Positions 17,880 through 26,443 of a DNA stretch of 64,000 nt are shown here, piece after piece; within the stretch, counting starts at the first letter, position 1; each line of letters begins with the position of its first letter. The position numbers and the translations under genes are program-made. The notes beneath the pieces were generated by a model. It was not told where the DNA came from, searched no databases, and saw nothing but the letters and a program-made list of their open reading frames with translations. Origin of the DNA: Acidimicrobiia bacterium (GTDB taxonomy: Bacteria; Acidobacteriota; Terriglobia; Bryobacterales; Bryobacteraceae). The DNA is taken from positions 25,426 to 89,425 of the forward strand of contig VFZE01000023.1 in NCBI GenBank assembly GCA_016871315.1, read 5' to 3'.

Positions 17880-19173
17880 TAGAGTGTTGGCTAGAGTGTT
17901 GGCGTCTCCAATCAAAGTATGCCGGGAGCCCGGCGGCGAGGATGGCGAGGCAGGCGAGTGAGGGGACGGGGTCGGTGAGGACGGTGTTGACGAGGAAGGC
18001 GATGGCGATGGCCGTGAAGGCGAGCGGGGTGGCGGGGTAGGCCCAGACGCGGTAGGGACGGTCGCGGGACGGGGCGCGTCGGCGGAGGAGAATGACGCCG
18101 AAAACGGTGAGGGCGTAGAAGATCCAGGTGGCGAACATGGCGAAGGCGGCGAGTTCGGCGTACCAGCCGGTGAGGACGAGCAGGGTGGCCCAGGCTCCCT
18201 GGAGGAGGATGGCGCGGTGCGGAGTTTGGAAGCGCGGGTGAACGGCGGTGAGCCAGGAGAAGAAGAGACCATCGGCGGCCTGTGCAAAGTAGACGCGCGG
18301 GGCGGTGAGGATCCAGCCGTTGGCCGCACCGATGATGGAGACGAGGATGGCAAGAGTGACGACGCCGGCGCCGCCATGGCCGATGGAGAGCTCAGCGGCG
18401 GAGGCGGCGACACGGTTGGAGGCGGCCATTTCCGCGGGAGTAAGCAGGTGCAAGTAAGCGAGGTTGGCAGCAACGTAGACGGCGATGCAGATGGCGAGGC
18501 CAAGGATGAGAGCCCGCGGAAGGGTGCGGCTGGGTTGTTTGACTTCGCCGGCGACGAAGCTGAGGCTGACCCAGCCGTCATAGGTGACGAGGCAGACGAT
18601 CATGGCGGCTCCGAAGCCGGAGAGGGTGACGGGGGCGGTGGCGGATTGGGAGTGGGCAGGGGCGAGGAAGGCGGAGAGGACGAGCGCGGCGAGCGCAGCG
18701 AGTTTGATAGCGGTGAAGACGACTTGCACGCGGGCTCCGGCGCGGAGTCCGGCGCAGTTGACGGCAACGAGCGCGGCGATGAGGGAAACGGCAGTGAGGC
18801 GAGTGGCGGCCGTGCCCATCTGGATGAACTGGGCGAGATAGAGAGCGAAGCTGACGGCGAGCCAGGCGATGGCGCCGGAGACGACGACGAGCAGGAACGC
18901 CCAACCGCTGAGGAAAGCGGCGAGCGGGCCGTAGATTTCGCGGAGGTAGACGTAGTGGCCGCCGGTGGCCGGCATCATGGCGCCGAGCTCGGCGTAAGCG
19001 AGCGCCCCGGCGAGGGAGAGCAGACCGGCGAAAATCCAGAGGAGGATGATCCAGGAGGGCGAGGGGAGGTGGCGGGCGACGAGGTTGGGGGTGAGGAAGA
19101 TGCCTGCGCCGATGATGGTTCCGGCAACGATGGCGGTGGAGTGAAGCAAGGAGAGCTGGCGGGCGAGGGCCAT
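17872..19173 (-). CDS. APC family amino acid permease
   Basis: 433 residues with about twelve membrane segments. The N-terminal STAIVAGTIIGAGIFLTPN is the APC-superfamily helix 1 motif with its unwound GxG substrate site, and ELGAMMPATGGHYVYLREIYGP is the classic loop 2-3 signature. It should import amino acids or polyamines; specificity is not readable. ATG 19173 is chosen because it opens directly into the first helix; no good ribosome site precedes it. The 3' end holds a 12-base tandem duplication (encoding RQHSSQHSNG at the C-terminus) and overlaps the aminotransferase start. Confidence 0.92.
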   Translation of the reverse strand: MALARQLSLLHSTAIVAGTIIGAGIFLTPNLVARHLPSPSWIILLWIFAGLLSLAGALAYAELGAMMPATGGHYVYLREIYGPLAAFLSGWAFLLVVVSGAIAWLAVSFALYLAQFIQMGTAATRLTAVSLIAALVAVNCAGLRAGARVQVVFTAIKLAALAALVLSAFLAPAHSQSATAPVTLSGFGAAMIVCLVTYDGWVSLSFVAGEVKQPSRTLPRALILGLAICIAVYVAANLAYLHLLTPAEMAASNRVAASAAELSIGHGGAGVVTLAILVSIIGAANGWILTAPRVYFAQAADGLFFSWLTAVHPRFQTPHRAILLQGAWATLLVLTGWYAELAAFAMFATWIFYALTVFGVILLRRRAPSRDRPYRVWAYPATPLAFTAIAIAFLVNTVLTDPVPSLACLAILAAGLPAYFDWRRQHSSQHSNG

Positions 19174-19224
19174 GCGGGGTTGCTCATTGTAGCATTGGCG
19201 TGGTGATATGATCGGCGGAGAATT

Positions 19225-19878
19225 ATGGCGGAGGCGGCGGTCGGTGGAAGCGAGCGGCACGCGGGTGTGGTGCGGTGGACGCATTGGGTGATCGCGCTGT
19301 CGTTTGCGGCGCTGCTGGTGACGGGGGTGGAGATTCTGATTTCGCACCCGCGTTTTTATTGGGGGGAGACGGGCAATGTCCGGATGGAGCCTTTGTTTAC
19401 GCTGCCGATACCGGCGTCGCGCGGGTCCGTGCCGACGGGCTACCGGTTTGTGCTAGAAGATCAGAATAGCTGGAGCCGGTCGCTGCATTTTCAGAGCGCG
19501 TGGCTGGTGTTTTTCACGGCGGTTCTGTATGGGTTTTGGGGAATTTTGCAGGGGCATTTTCGCAAGAACCTTGCGCCGGGCGGCGGGCAGGGCGGGGATG
19601 AGTGGACGTACAACACGTACCAGCGGGTGGCGTATTTGAGCGTGGTGTTCGTGTTGTTCCCGCTGATGTTTTGGACGGGGCTGGCGATGTCACCGGCGTT
19701 TGTGGCGGCGTTTCCGTTCACGGTGACGGTGTTCGGCGGGCAGCAGTCGGCGCGGACGATACATTTTTTTGTGACGCTGGCGCTGGTGGTATTTGTGGTG
19801 GGGCACGTAGTGATGGTTTACCGCGCGGGTTTCGTGAAGCGAACACGCGCGATGATCACGGGGAGGATGAAAGGATGA
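19225..19878 (+). CDS. Cytochrome b561-type membrane subunit
   Basis: 217 residues with four main membrane helices. Candidate haem-ligand histidines lie in RWTHWVIALSF (helix 1), SLHFQSAWLVFF (helix 2), ARTIHFFVTLAL and FVVGHVVMVY (last helices), as in formate dehydrogenase gamma, Ni-hydrogenase and thiosulfate reductase cytochrome b subunits. It overlaps the downstream molybdopterin oxidoreductase gene as ATGA, so the two likely form a membrane-bound redox pair that exchanges electrons with the quinone pool. It is divergent from the permease gene with a 51-base gap. Confidence 0.9.
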   Translation: MAEAAVGGSERHAGVVRWTHWVIALSFAALLVTGVEILISHPRFYWGETGNVRMEPLFTLPIPASRGSVPTGYRFVLEDQNSWSRSLHFQSAWLVFFTAVLYGFWGILQGHFRKNLAPGGGQGGDEWTYNTYQRVAYLSVVFVLFPLMFWTGLAMSPAFVAAFPFTVTVFGGQQSARTIHFFVTLALVVFVVGHVVMVYRAGFVKRTRAMITGRMKG

Positions 19879-20624
19879 CGCGGAGAAAGCTGGTCAGCAG
19901 CGGGGTAGCGGCGTTCTCGGGAGTGGCGGGTTTGACAGTGGCCGGCCGGCTGGCGAAGCAGTATGGGTTGGTTCCTCCCGACGGCGGCGGGATCTATGGC
20001 CCGGGGCACCGGCTGACGTATGGCGTGCAGAAGCTGCTGACGGGCAACGCGTTGGCGCGGGAGTTTCCGCGGAGCGCGATTTCGGACCGGCCGTTTGCGA
20101 ATGGGCGTCCGCCGAAGGATGAGAATTACTTGAGGATGAAGGAGGCGGGGTTCGTAGATTGGCGGCTGAAGGTGGACGGAATGGTGGAGCGGCCTTCGAG
20201 TTTTTCCGTGGCGGAGCTGAAGAGTTTTGTGCCGCGGACGCAGATAACGCATTTGGCGTGCGAGGAGGGATGGTCGTTTATCGCGGAGTGGATGGGGGTT
20301 CCGCTGTCTGCGGTTCTGGAGCGTGTGGGGGTGCGGCGGGGCGCGAAGTATGTGATGTATTTTTCGATACAACCTGAGTGGTGGGACAGCGTGGATATCG
20401 ATGAAGCGGTGCATCCGCAGACGCTGGTGACGTATGGGATGAACGGGGGCGAGCTGCCGGTGGGGCATGGCGGTCCGGTGCGGATGAGGGTCCCAAGGCA
20501 GCTTGGGTACAAGAGCGTGAAGTTTGTGAACCGGCTGACGGTGACGGATAGCGTGAAGGGGTTCGGGAAGGGAATGGGATCGGTGGCGGCGGAGTATGGG
20601 TATAGCTGGTACAACGGGATTTGA
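19875..20624 (+). CDS. Molybdopterin-dependent oxidoreductase (sulfite oxidase/YedY-like)
   Basis: 249 residues from the ATG that overlaps the cytochrome b stop. The N-terminus MTRRKLVSSGVAAFSGVAG resembles a twin-arginine signal. A sulfite-oxidase-type Moco fold follows, with the molybdenum-ligating cysteine in THLACEEGWSF at about residue 126 and a GGPVRMRVPRQLGYKSVKFV segment typical of the family. With the cytochrome b subunit this resembles MsrPQ (YedYZ) or membrane sulfite-dehydrogenase systems. It lacks the dimerisation domain of full sulfite oxidases. Substrate unknown; repair of methionine sulfoxide is one option. Confidence 0.9.
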   Translation: MTRRKLVSSGVAAFSGVAGLTVAGRLAKQYGLVPPDGGGIYGPGHRLTYGVQKLLTGNALAREFPRSAISDRPFANGRPPKDENYLRMKEAGFVDWRLKVDGMVERPSSFSVAELKSFVPRTQITHLACEEGWSFIAEWMGVPLSAVLERVGVRRGAKYVMYFSIQPEWWDSVDIDEAVHPQTLVTYGMNGGELPVGHGGPVRMRVPRQLGYKSVKFVNRLTVTDSVKGFGKGMGSVAAEYGYSWYNGI

Positions 20625-20639
20625 AGTGGGAGGGAAGTG

Positions 20640-22124
20640 ATGCGACTAGGAGTTGGGGTGTTAATGGCAGTGGCAGGGTTCGGGCAACCGTTGGAGAATT
20701 GGCGCGGGGCGGAGGGGGAGAGCCGGGTGGCTCCGAAGATGGCGTGCGCAGAGTTGAGGGGACAGACGGGGTACGAGTTCAGCGTGATCACGGCGGTGAT
20801 GGTGGATGATTACTGCCGGGTGATGGGGCAGATCCTTCCCGAGGTGCGGTTTGAGGTGAACCTGCCTGGGTCGTGGAACCGGCGGCTGTACATGTTTGGG
20901 AACGGGGGGTTCGCGGGGGAGAATCTGGATGCGGCGAACCGGGCGGGTCAGAGGACCAGGGCGCTGAAGCATGGGTTCGCGGTGACAAGCACGAACACGG
21001 GGCACGATGCGGCGACGGAGCCGCTGGCGACGTTCGCGGTGAACCGGCAGAAGCTGATCGATTATTCATTCCGGTCGCTGCATGTGACGGCGGTGACGGC
21101 GAAGAAACTGGCGGAGGTTTACTACGGGTCGCGGCCGGCGCGGTCGTATTTCAATGGATGTTCGACGGGAGGGCGGCAGGCGCTGATCTTGGCACAGCGG
21201 TTCCCGGAGGATTTCGACGGGATTCTGGTGGGCGCGCCGGTGCTGGACTTCACGGGGACGATGCTGTCGTATGCGAGCACGGCGAAGGCGCTGGCGGCGG
21301 CTCCGCTGACGGAGGCGAAGGTGAAGCTGCTGGCGGGGCGGGTGTACGAGGCTTGCGACGCGAAAGATGGATTGAAGGATGGACTGATCGATGATCCGCG
21401 GCTGTGCGCCTATTCTCCGGCGAAGGATTTGCCGCGGTGCGCGGGTGCGGACGGGCCGGACTGTTTCACGGATGCGCAGAGCAAAGCGCTGGAGACGCTT
21501 TACGGTGACGTGCATGGACCGAATGGGCGGCTGTTTCCGGGATGGCCGCTGGGAGTGGAACCGGCGTGGGCTCCGTGGATTGTGCGGGACGGGCAGCCGA
21601 CGATTTCGGTGACGTTCGCGCAGAGTTTTTTCAAGTACATGGCGTTTCCGGACGTGAACGCGAATTTTGAGTTGAAGGATTTGAGCCTGGAGAAGGATCT
21701 GCCGCGGATGGCGGGGATCCGGCAGATGCTGGACGCGGTGGATCCGGACCTGAGCGCGTTCCGTGCGCGCGGGCGCAAGATGATCATGTACTACGGATGG
21801 GCCGATTCGGCGTTGAATCCGCTGATGGGGGTTGAGTACTACGAGGGCGTGCTGAAGAAGATGGGGGCGGGGACGAGGGATTTCTTCCGGCTGTTCATGG
21901 TGCCGGGGATGTTCCATTGCGCGGGCGGCGTGGGGACGGACCGCTTTGACGCGTTCACGCCGCTGGCGGAGTGGACGGAAGGGAAGCAGGCTCCGGCGCT
22001 GATTGTGGCTTCGCAGGCGAAGCCGGCACGGACGCGGCCGCTGTGTGTGTATCCGGAGGTGGCGAAGTATAAGGGGTCGGGTAGCGTGGATGAAGCGGGA
22101 AGCTTTGTGTGTGCTCAGCGATAG
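20640..22124 (+). CDS. Tannase/feruloyl esterase family protein
   Basis: 494 residues. The start is ATG 20640, preceded by GGGAGGGAAG; a GTG three bases earlier is in frame but not needed. A signal peptide (MRLGVGVLMAVAGFG) is followed by the tannase fold: nucleophile FNGCSTGGRQA at about residue 170 with the Cys next to the Ser, the lid domain, KMIMYYGWADSALNP with the Asp at about 382, and PGMFHCAGG with the catalytic His and paired Cys. Members hydrolyse gallate, ferulate or MHET-type esters from plant matter. It lies 15 bases after the Moco gene and may be in the same transcript by chance only. Confidence 0.92.
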   Translation: MRLGVGVLMAVAGFGQPLENWRGAEGESRVAPKMACAELRGQTGYEFSVITAVMVDDYCRVMGQILPEVRFEVNLPGSWNRRLYMFGNGGFAGENLDAANRAGQRTRALKHGFAVTSTNTGHDAATEPLATFAVNRQKLIDYSFRSLHVTAVTAKKLAEVYYGSRPARSYFNGCSTGGRQALILAQRFPEDFDGILVGAPVLDFTGTMLSYASTAKALAAAPLTEAKVKLLAGRVYEACDAKDGLKDGLIDDPRLCAYSPAKDLPRCAGADGPDCFTDAQSKALETLYGDVHGPNGRLFPGWPLGVEPAWAPWIVRDGQPTISVTFAQSFFKYMAFPDVNANFELKDLSLEKDLPRMAGIRQMLDAVDPDLSAFRARGRKMIMYYGWADSALNPLMGVEYYEGVLKKMGAGTRDFFRLFMVPGMFHCAGGVGTDRFDAFTPLAEWTEGKQAPALIVASQAKPARTRPLCVYPEVAKYKGSGSVDEAGSFVCAQR

Positions 22125-22226
22125 AATGATTTTATGGATCTCTATAAGGATCTGACGAGCGGAGAACTACCGGGAATCCGCAAGGTCTCGGTCTTGTCTG
22201 TTGGATGAAGCGGACCTCGGCGGGGC

Positions 22227-22254
22227 TGAAGCCTCGCGCAGGCTGAAGGCCTGC
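22227..22254. repeat. REP-like palindromic repeat
   Basis: Two tandem copies of a GGCTGAAGSCT-like word; the second forms the hairpin GCAGGC-TGAAG-GCCTGC at 22238-22254. A related GCAGGCTGAAGCCC copy lies near 54260. The upstream part of this gap (22135-22209) holds a 24-codon ORF (MDLYKDLTSGELPGIRK...) that is not assignable and may be a remnant. Confidence 0.4.
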
Positions 22255-22283
22255 CGCACACAATATAGAATGGGTGCAAAGCG

Positions 22284-24335
22284 ATGAAGAAGGGCTGGCT
22301 ATTGGCGCTTGCGGCTGCGGTGTGCGGTTTGGCGTGGGTGGATAACGCCAAGGATGACGCGTGGGTGGCGTCGCGGAAGAATTGGTGGGCGTTCCAGCCG
22401 GTGGAGCGGCCGGAGGCGGCGGGGATTGATGAGTTGGCGGGGAAGAGCGGCGCGGAACTGGACAGGCGGCGTTTGATCCGGCGGCTGAGTCTGGATTTGA
22501 CGGGGTTGCCGCCGGCGGCGGGGGATGTGGAGCGGTTCCTGCGGGATGAGTCCGAGGATGCGTACGAAAAGCTTGTCGAGCGGTTGATGGCTTCGCCGCA
22601 TTATGGGGAGCGGATGGGGCAGAAGTGGCTGGACGTGGTGCGGTACGCGGACACGAACGGGTTCGAGCTGGATGAGGAGCGCAAGCATGCGTGGCGGTAC
22701 CGGGATTACGTGGTGGCGGCGTTCAATAAGGATAAGCCGTACGATCTGTTTATCAAGGAACAGATCGCCGGGGATGAGATGTTCCCGGAGAATCAGGAGG
22801 CGCTGATAGCGACGGGTTTCCTGCGGGCGGGGCCTGAGCATCTGGTGGGGGGCAATCAGGATGAGGAGATGAACCGTCAGGAGGTGCTGACGGAGATGAC
22901 GGCGGTGATCGGCGGGGCGTTTTTGGGGCTGACGGTGAATTGCGCGCGGTGTCACAACCATAAGTTCGACCCGATACCGCAGGCCGATTATTACCGGCTG
23001 CAGGCGGTGCTGGCGGGGACAGTGGGCAAGGATCCGGTGATTGTGCCGGAGGAGGAGAAGAGGGGGCGGGAAGCGGAGCAGAAGGCGTTTGAGGAGCGGA
23101 TGAAGCCGATCACGGATGAGATCAAGGCGATCGAGAAGCCGTACCGGGAGCGGCTGAAGGAGGAGAAGAAGGCGAAGCTATCGGCGGGGCACCTGGCGGC
23201 GCTGGCGGTGGAAAAAGACAAGCGCAACGAAGTAGAAAAGCGGCTGGGGAAGGAGGCCGAGGACCAGATCAAGGTGAGCTGGGATGAGGCTGTGGCGGCG
23301 CTGACGCCGGAGGATCGTGAGCGGCGGCGGGGGTTGCGGAACAAGATGCATGCGCTGGAATACGAGAGGCCGGCGCCGGTTCCGGCGGCGTACGCGATGG
23401 GGAACATGGAGAAGGCTCCGGCGACGCACATCCTGAAAGTGGGCAACCACAAGATGAAGCAGGAGGAGGTGACGCCAGGGCTGCTGCGGGTGCTGAATCC
23501 GCCGGCAGTGACCGGGGAGGTTGCGGGGCGGCGGACGGCGCTGGCGAATTGGCTGGCGTCTGGGGAGCATCCGCTGACGGCGCGGGTGATGGTGAACCGG
23601 ATCTGGCAGATGAGGATGGGCGAGGGGATTGTTTCGACGCCGAACGATTTCGGAGTGCTGGGGGGGAAGCCGTCGAATAAGAGGTTGCTGGACTGGCTGG
23701 CGTGGGAGTTTGTGCGTGGCGGGTGGAGCGTGAAAAAGCTGGACCGGCAGATATTGTTGTCGAAGGCTTACCGGGGAGAGCGTACGCCGCGGCGGCTGGA
23801 GGCGGAGTTTTTGCGCGACAGCGTGCTGGCGGTGAGCGGGGCGCTGAATCCACGGCTGGGCGGCACGCCGCTGAAGGTTCCGATTGAGCAGGAGGTCTAC
23901 GATTTGATCTTCACGGAGGCGGAGCCGGATAATTTGTGGCCGGTGGAGCGGGATGAGCGGGAACATACCCGGCGGAGTTTGTATTTGTTGAACAAGCGGA
24001 CGGTACGGCTACCGATGCTGGCGAACTTCGACCAGCCGGACGCGATGACGTCGTGCCCGGCGCGGCCGAGCTCGACGCACGCGCTGCAGGCGCTGTCGCT
24101 GTTCAATTCGCCGTTCATGGAGCAGCAGTCGCGGCGGTTCGCCGAGAGGGTGGAGACGGAGTGCGGGGCGTCGGGCGCCGATTGCATGGTGCGGCGCGCG
24201 TATTTGCACGCGCTGTCGCGCCCGCCGCGGGCGGGGGAGATGGAATCGGCGCGGAAGTTTCTGACGCAGGGCGGCTCGATGACGGAGTTCTGCCTGGCAA
24301 TGCTGAACCGGAATGAGTTTGTCTATGTACCGTAG
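22284..24335 (+). CDS. DUF1549/DUF1553 domain protein (PSD1 type)
   Basis: 683 residues: hydrophobic N-terminus ([15 protein letters not shown]), DUF1549 at about 50-240 ([30 protein letters not shown], and [13 protein letters not shown], a CxxCH that could bind c-type haem), a charged helical spacer at about 255-355, and DUF1553 at about 400-640 ([21 protein letters not shown], ending RNEFVYVP). The N-terminal cytochrome-c domain of full PSD1 proteins is absent. These proteins pair with DUF1501 proteins in planctomycetes, verrucomicrobia and acidobacteria; roles in polysaccharide breakdown are suspected but unproven. The DUF1501 partner follows with a 23-base overlap. Confidence 0.93.
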   Translation: MKKGWLLALAAAVCGLAWVDNAKDDAWVASRKNWWAFQPVERPEAAGIDELAGKSGAELDRRRLIRRLSLDLTGLPPAAGDVERFLRDESEDAYEKLVERLMASPHYGERMGQKWLDVVRYADTNGFELDEERKHAWRYRDYVVAAFNKDKPYDLFIKEQIAGDEMFPENQEALIATGFLRAGPEHLVGGNQDEEMNRQEVLTEMTAVIGGAFLGLTVNCARCHNHKFDPIPQADYYRLQAVLAGTVGKDPVIVPEEEKRGREAEQKAFEERMKPITDEIKAIEKPYRERLKEEKKAKLSAGHLAALAVEKDKRNEVEKRLGKEAEDQIKVSWDEAVAALTPEDRERRRGLRNKMHALEYERPAPVPAAYAMGNMEKAPATHILKVGNHKMKQEEVTPGLLRVLNPPAVTGEVAGRRTALANWLASGEHPLTARVMVNRIWQMRMGEGIVSTPNDFGVLGGKPSNKRLLDWLAWEFVRGGWSVKKLDRQILLSKAYRGERTPRRLEAEFLRDSVLAVSGALNPRLGGTPLKVPIEQEVYDLIFTEAEPDNLWPVERDEREHTRRSLYLLNKRTVRLPMLANFDQPDAMTSCPARPSSTHALQALSLFNSPFMEQQSRRFAERVETECGASGADCMVRRAYLHALSRPPRAGEMESARKFLTQGGSMTEFCLAMLNRNEFVYVP

Positions 24336-25674
24336 GGACATATTGCGGTGGGCCGCGAACGGATTTGGCGCGCTGGCGGCGGAGTCGCTGCTGGCGGGGC
24401 AGAAGGCGCATTTTCCGGCGAAGGCGAAGTCGGTGATTTTCCTGTTCATGGTGGGCGGGCCGAGCCAGATCGATACGTTCGATCCGAAGCCGCTGCTGGA
24501 GAAGTATGCGGGAGAGCGGCTGCCGGAGAGTCTGGGGAAAGTGCCGGGCCAGTTCACCGACGGGTCGACGCCGATCCTGCCGAGCCCGTGGAAGTTCAAG
24601 CGGCATGGCAGGAGCGGGACGTGGGTGTCGGATTTGATGCCGCACATCGCCGAGTGCGTGGATGATCTGTGCATCGTGCGGAACTTCCATACAGAAAGCG
24701 TGGTGCATGCGCCGGCGATGTACCAGGTGATGAGCGGGCGGATCCTGATGGGCTACCCGTCGCTGGGCTCGTGGGTGACGTACGGTTTGGGGAGCGAGAC
24801 GGAGAATCTGCCGGCTTACGTGGTGATGCCGCAGCCGGAGGGGACGCCGGAGGGCGGGACGCCAATGTGGGGATCGGGTTTTTTGCCGGCGGTGCATCAG
24901 GGGACGCTGCTGCGTCCGGGGGCGAATCCGATTTTGCACTTGAAGCCGTGGATGGAATCGCGGAGACAGAAGGCGACGCTGGGGCTGTTGCAGGAGATGA
25001 ACCGGCAGGACGCCCCGGCGGGGAACGAGGAGATGGCGGCGCGGATCGCGAGTTATGAGCTGGCGTTCCGGATGCAGACGCATGCGCCAGAGGCGGTGGA
25101 TCTGAAGCAGGAGAGCGCGGCGACGCGGCGGCTGTACGGACTGGATGAGGCGCGGACGGCGGAGTTCGGGACGCGGTGCCTGCTGGCGCGGCGGATGGTG
25201 GAGCGCGGGGTGCGGTTCGTGCAGATCTATTCGGGCGGCGGTCCGGTGAGCATGCAGTGGGACGCGCATGATCACCTGCAGGCGAACCACGAGAAGATGG
25301 CGGGGATGACGGACAAACCGGTCGCGGGGTTGATCAAGGATCTGAAGTCGAGGGGGCTGCTGGATTCGACGCTGGTGATCTGGGGAAGCGAGTTCGGGCG
25401 GTTGCCGATGTCGCAGTCGGGCAACGGGCGGGATCACAATCCGCACGGGTTCACGATGTGGTTCGCGGGCGGAGGAGTGAAGGGCGGCCAGGTGCTGGGG
25501 GATACCGATGAGTTCGGATTACGGGCGATAGACGGGTGGCACATGCGGGATTTCCACGCGACGATTCTGCACGCGCTGGGGCTGGATCAGAATAAGCTGT
25601 GGTATTTGCATAACGGGCGGCATGAGAAGCTGACGGATTTCGGGGGGAAGGTGATGGAGAGGGTTCTCGGGTAG
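24313..25674 (+). CDS. DUF1501 domain protein (sulfatase/phosphatase-like fold)
   Basis: 453 residues. Start is 24313 or the ATG at 24325 (MYRRDILRW), both inside the preceding gene. The [21 protein letters not shown]-terminus is Tat-like. [15 protein letters not shown] at about residue 48 is the DUF1501 signature, and [19 protein letters not shown] near residue 362 plus the closing ILHALGLD are its conserved C-terminal parts. The fold belongs to the alkaline phosphatase/sulfatase superfamily, so a periplasmic hydrolase is likely. It forms a translationally coupled pair with the DUF1549/1553 protein. Confidence 0.93.
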   Translation: MSLSMYRRDILRWAANGFGALAAESLLAGQKAHFPAKAKSVIFLFMVGGPSQIDTFDPKPLLEKYAGERLPESLGKVPGQFTDGSTPILPSPWKFKRHGRSGTWVSDLMPHIAECVDDLCIVRNFHTESVVHAPAMYQVMSGRILMGYPSLGSWVTYGLGSETENLPAYVVMPQPEGTPEGGTPMWGSGFLPAVHQGTLLRPGANPILHLKPWMESRRQKATLGLLQEMNRQDAPAGNEEMAARIASYELAFRMQTHAPEAVDLKQESAATRRLYGLDEARTAEFGTRCLLARRMVERGVRFVQIYSGGGPVSMQWDAHDHLQANHEKMAGMTDKPVAGLIKDLKSRGLLDSTLVIWGSEFGRLPMSQSGNGRDHNPHGFTMWFAGGGVKGGQVLGDTDEFGLRAIDGWHMRDFHATILHALGLDQNKLWYLHNGRHEKLTDFGGKVMERVLG

Positions 25675-25677
25675 GGG

Positions 25678-26443
25678 TTAGAAAAGGCGCCAGAGGGAGT
25701 CCTTGGGTTTGGTGAGTTTGAAGGTTTGATACCAGGCGCAGACGGGGTAGAGGGCAGCGAGGGCAGCCAGGGTGATGACCCAAGCGCCTTCGAGCGAGGC
25801 GGGCTGAGGGAAGAAGGCGAAGGCAAACAGGGCCAGCAAATAGAAGTGTGCGATGTAGAAGAATAGCGGTGTTTGTCCGAAGACGATTAGAGGGGAGCGG
25901 AGGGAGTGAGGCAGGCGGAGGAAAAGGGCGAGGATGAGCAGGCCGAGGCCGAGCGACATGGCGGAGAAGACGAACGACGGGGGATATTTCACGTTGTTGA
26001 AGAATTCGATCCAGGAGTTGTCGCGCGGGAGGCGAATGTTCCCCCAGCCGCCGGCGGCGCGGAGGGTGAGGCTGGCGATGAATAGGAAGGCTCCGAGAAT
26101 CCAGACGCGGCGGCCGGCGCGGGCAGGATCGCGCCGCCACCAGTAACCGAAGTACATTCCGGCGGCGGTGATGGCGAGCCAGGGGATGACGGGGTAGATG
26201 ACGACGATGTGCTGCGAGAGGCCCGGTGTGAGAAGAATCGTTGCCCACCACGGGCCGGGTTCTCCGCTGGCGGGGAGCAGGGCATGGGTGGCGATGACGG
26301 AAAGAGCGGATACGAACAGCTCCGGCCCAGAATTCGCTGGCGTGCTGGCGGGCGATGAAGGCGCTGGAGTGGTCGATGGCCATGAGCATCATGATGAGGC
26401 CGCGCCAGGCGTCGATGGGGAGGTAGCGGGAGCTGCTGCTCAT
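25678..26443 (-). pseudogene. Broken DUF1624/HGSNAT-like membrane acyltransferase (internal deletion and frameshift)
   Basis: The 5' part (ATG 26443) encodes RYLPIDAWRGLIMMLMAIDH, the first helix of the DUF1624/heparan-glucosaminide acetyltransferase family, then about 15 more residues. Around 26320 the coding sense moves to another frame, which runs from ELFVSALSVIATHALLP through YPVIPWLAITAAGMYFGYWW and NNVKYPPSFVF to the stop at 25678. Compared with the family layout, roughly 80-100 residues (helices 2-4, including FLTRWxTH-type motifs) are missing at the junction. The gene overlaps hydantoinase A as ATGA, so its start and place in the operon are kept. Deletion size is from memory of the family. 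Confidence 0.75.

Noticed and set aside
17900..18581. Upstream continuation of the aminotransferase frame
   Set aside because: Ser/Pro low-complexity and fully inside the permease gene in another frame.
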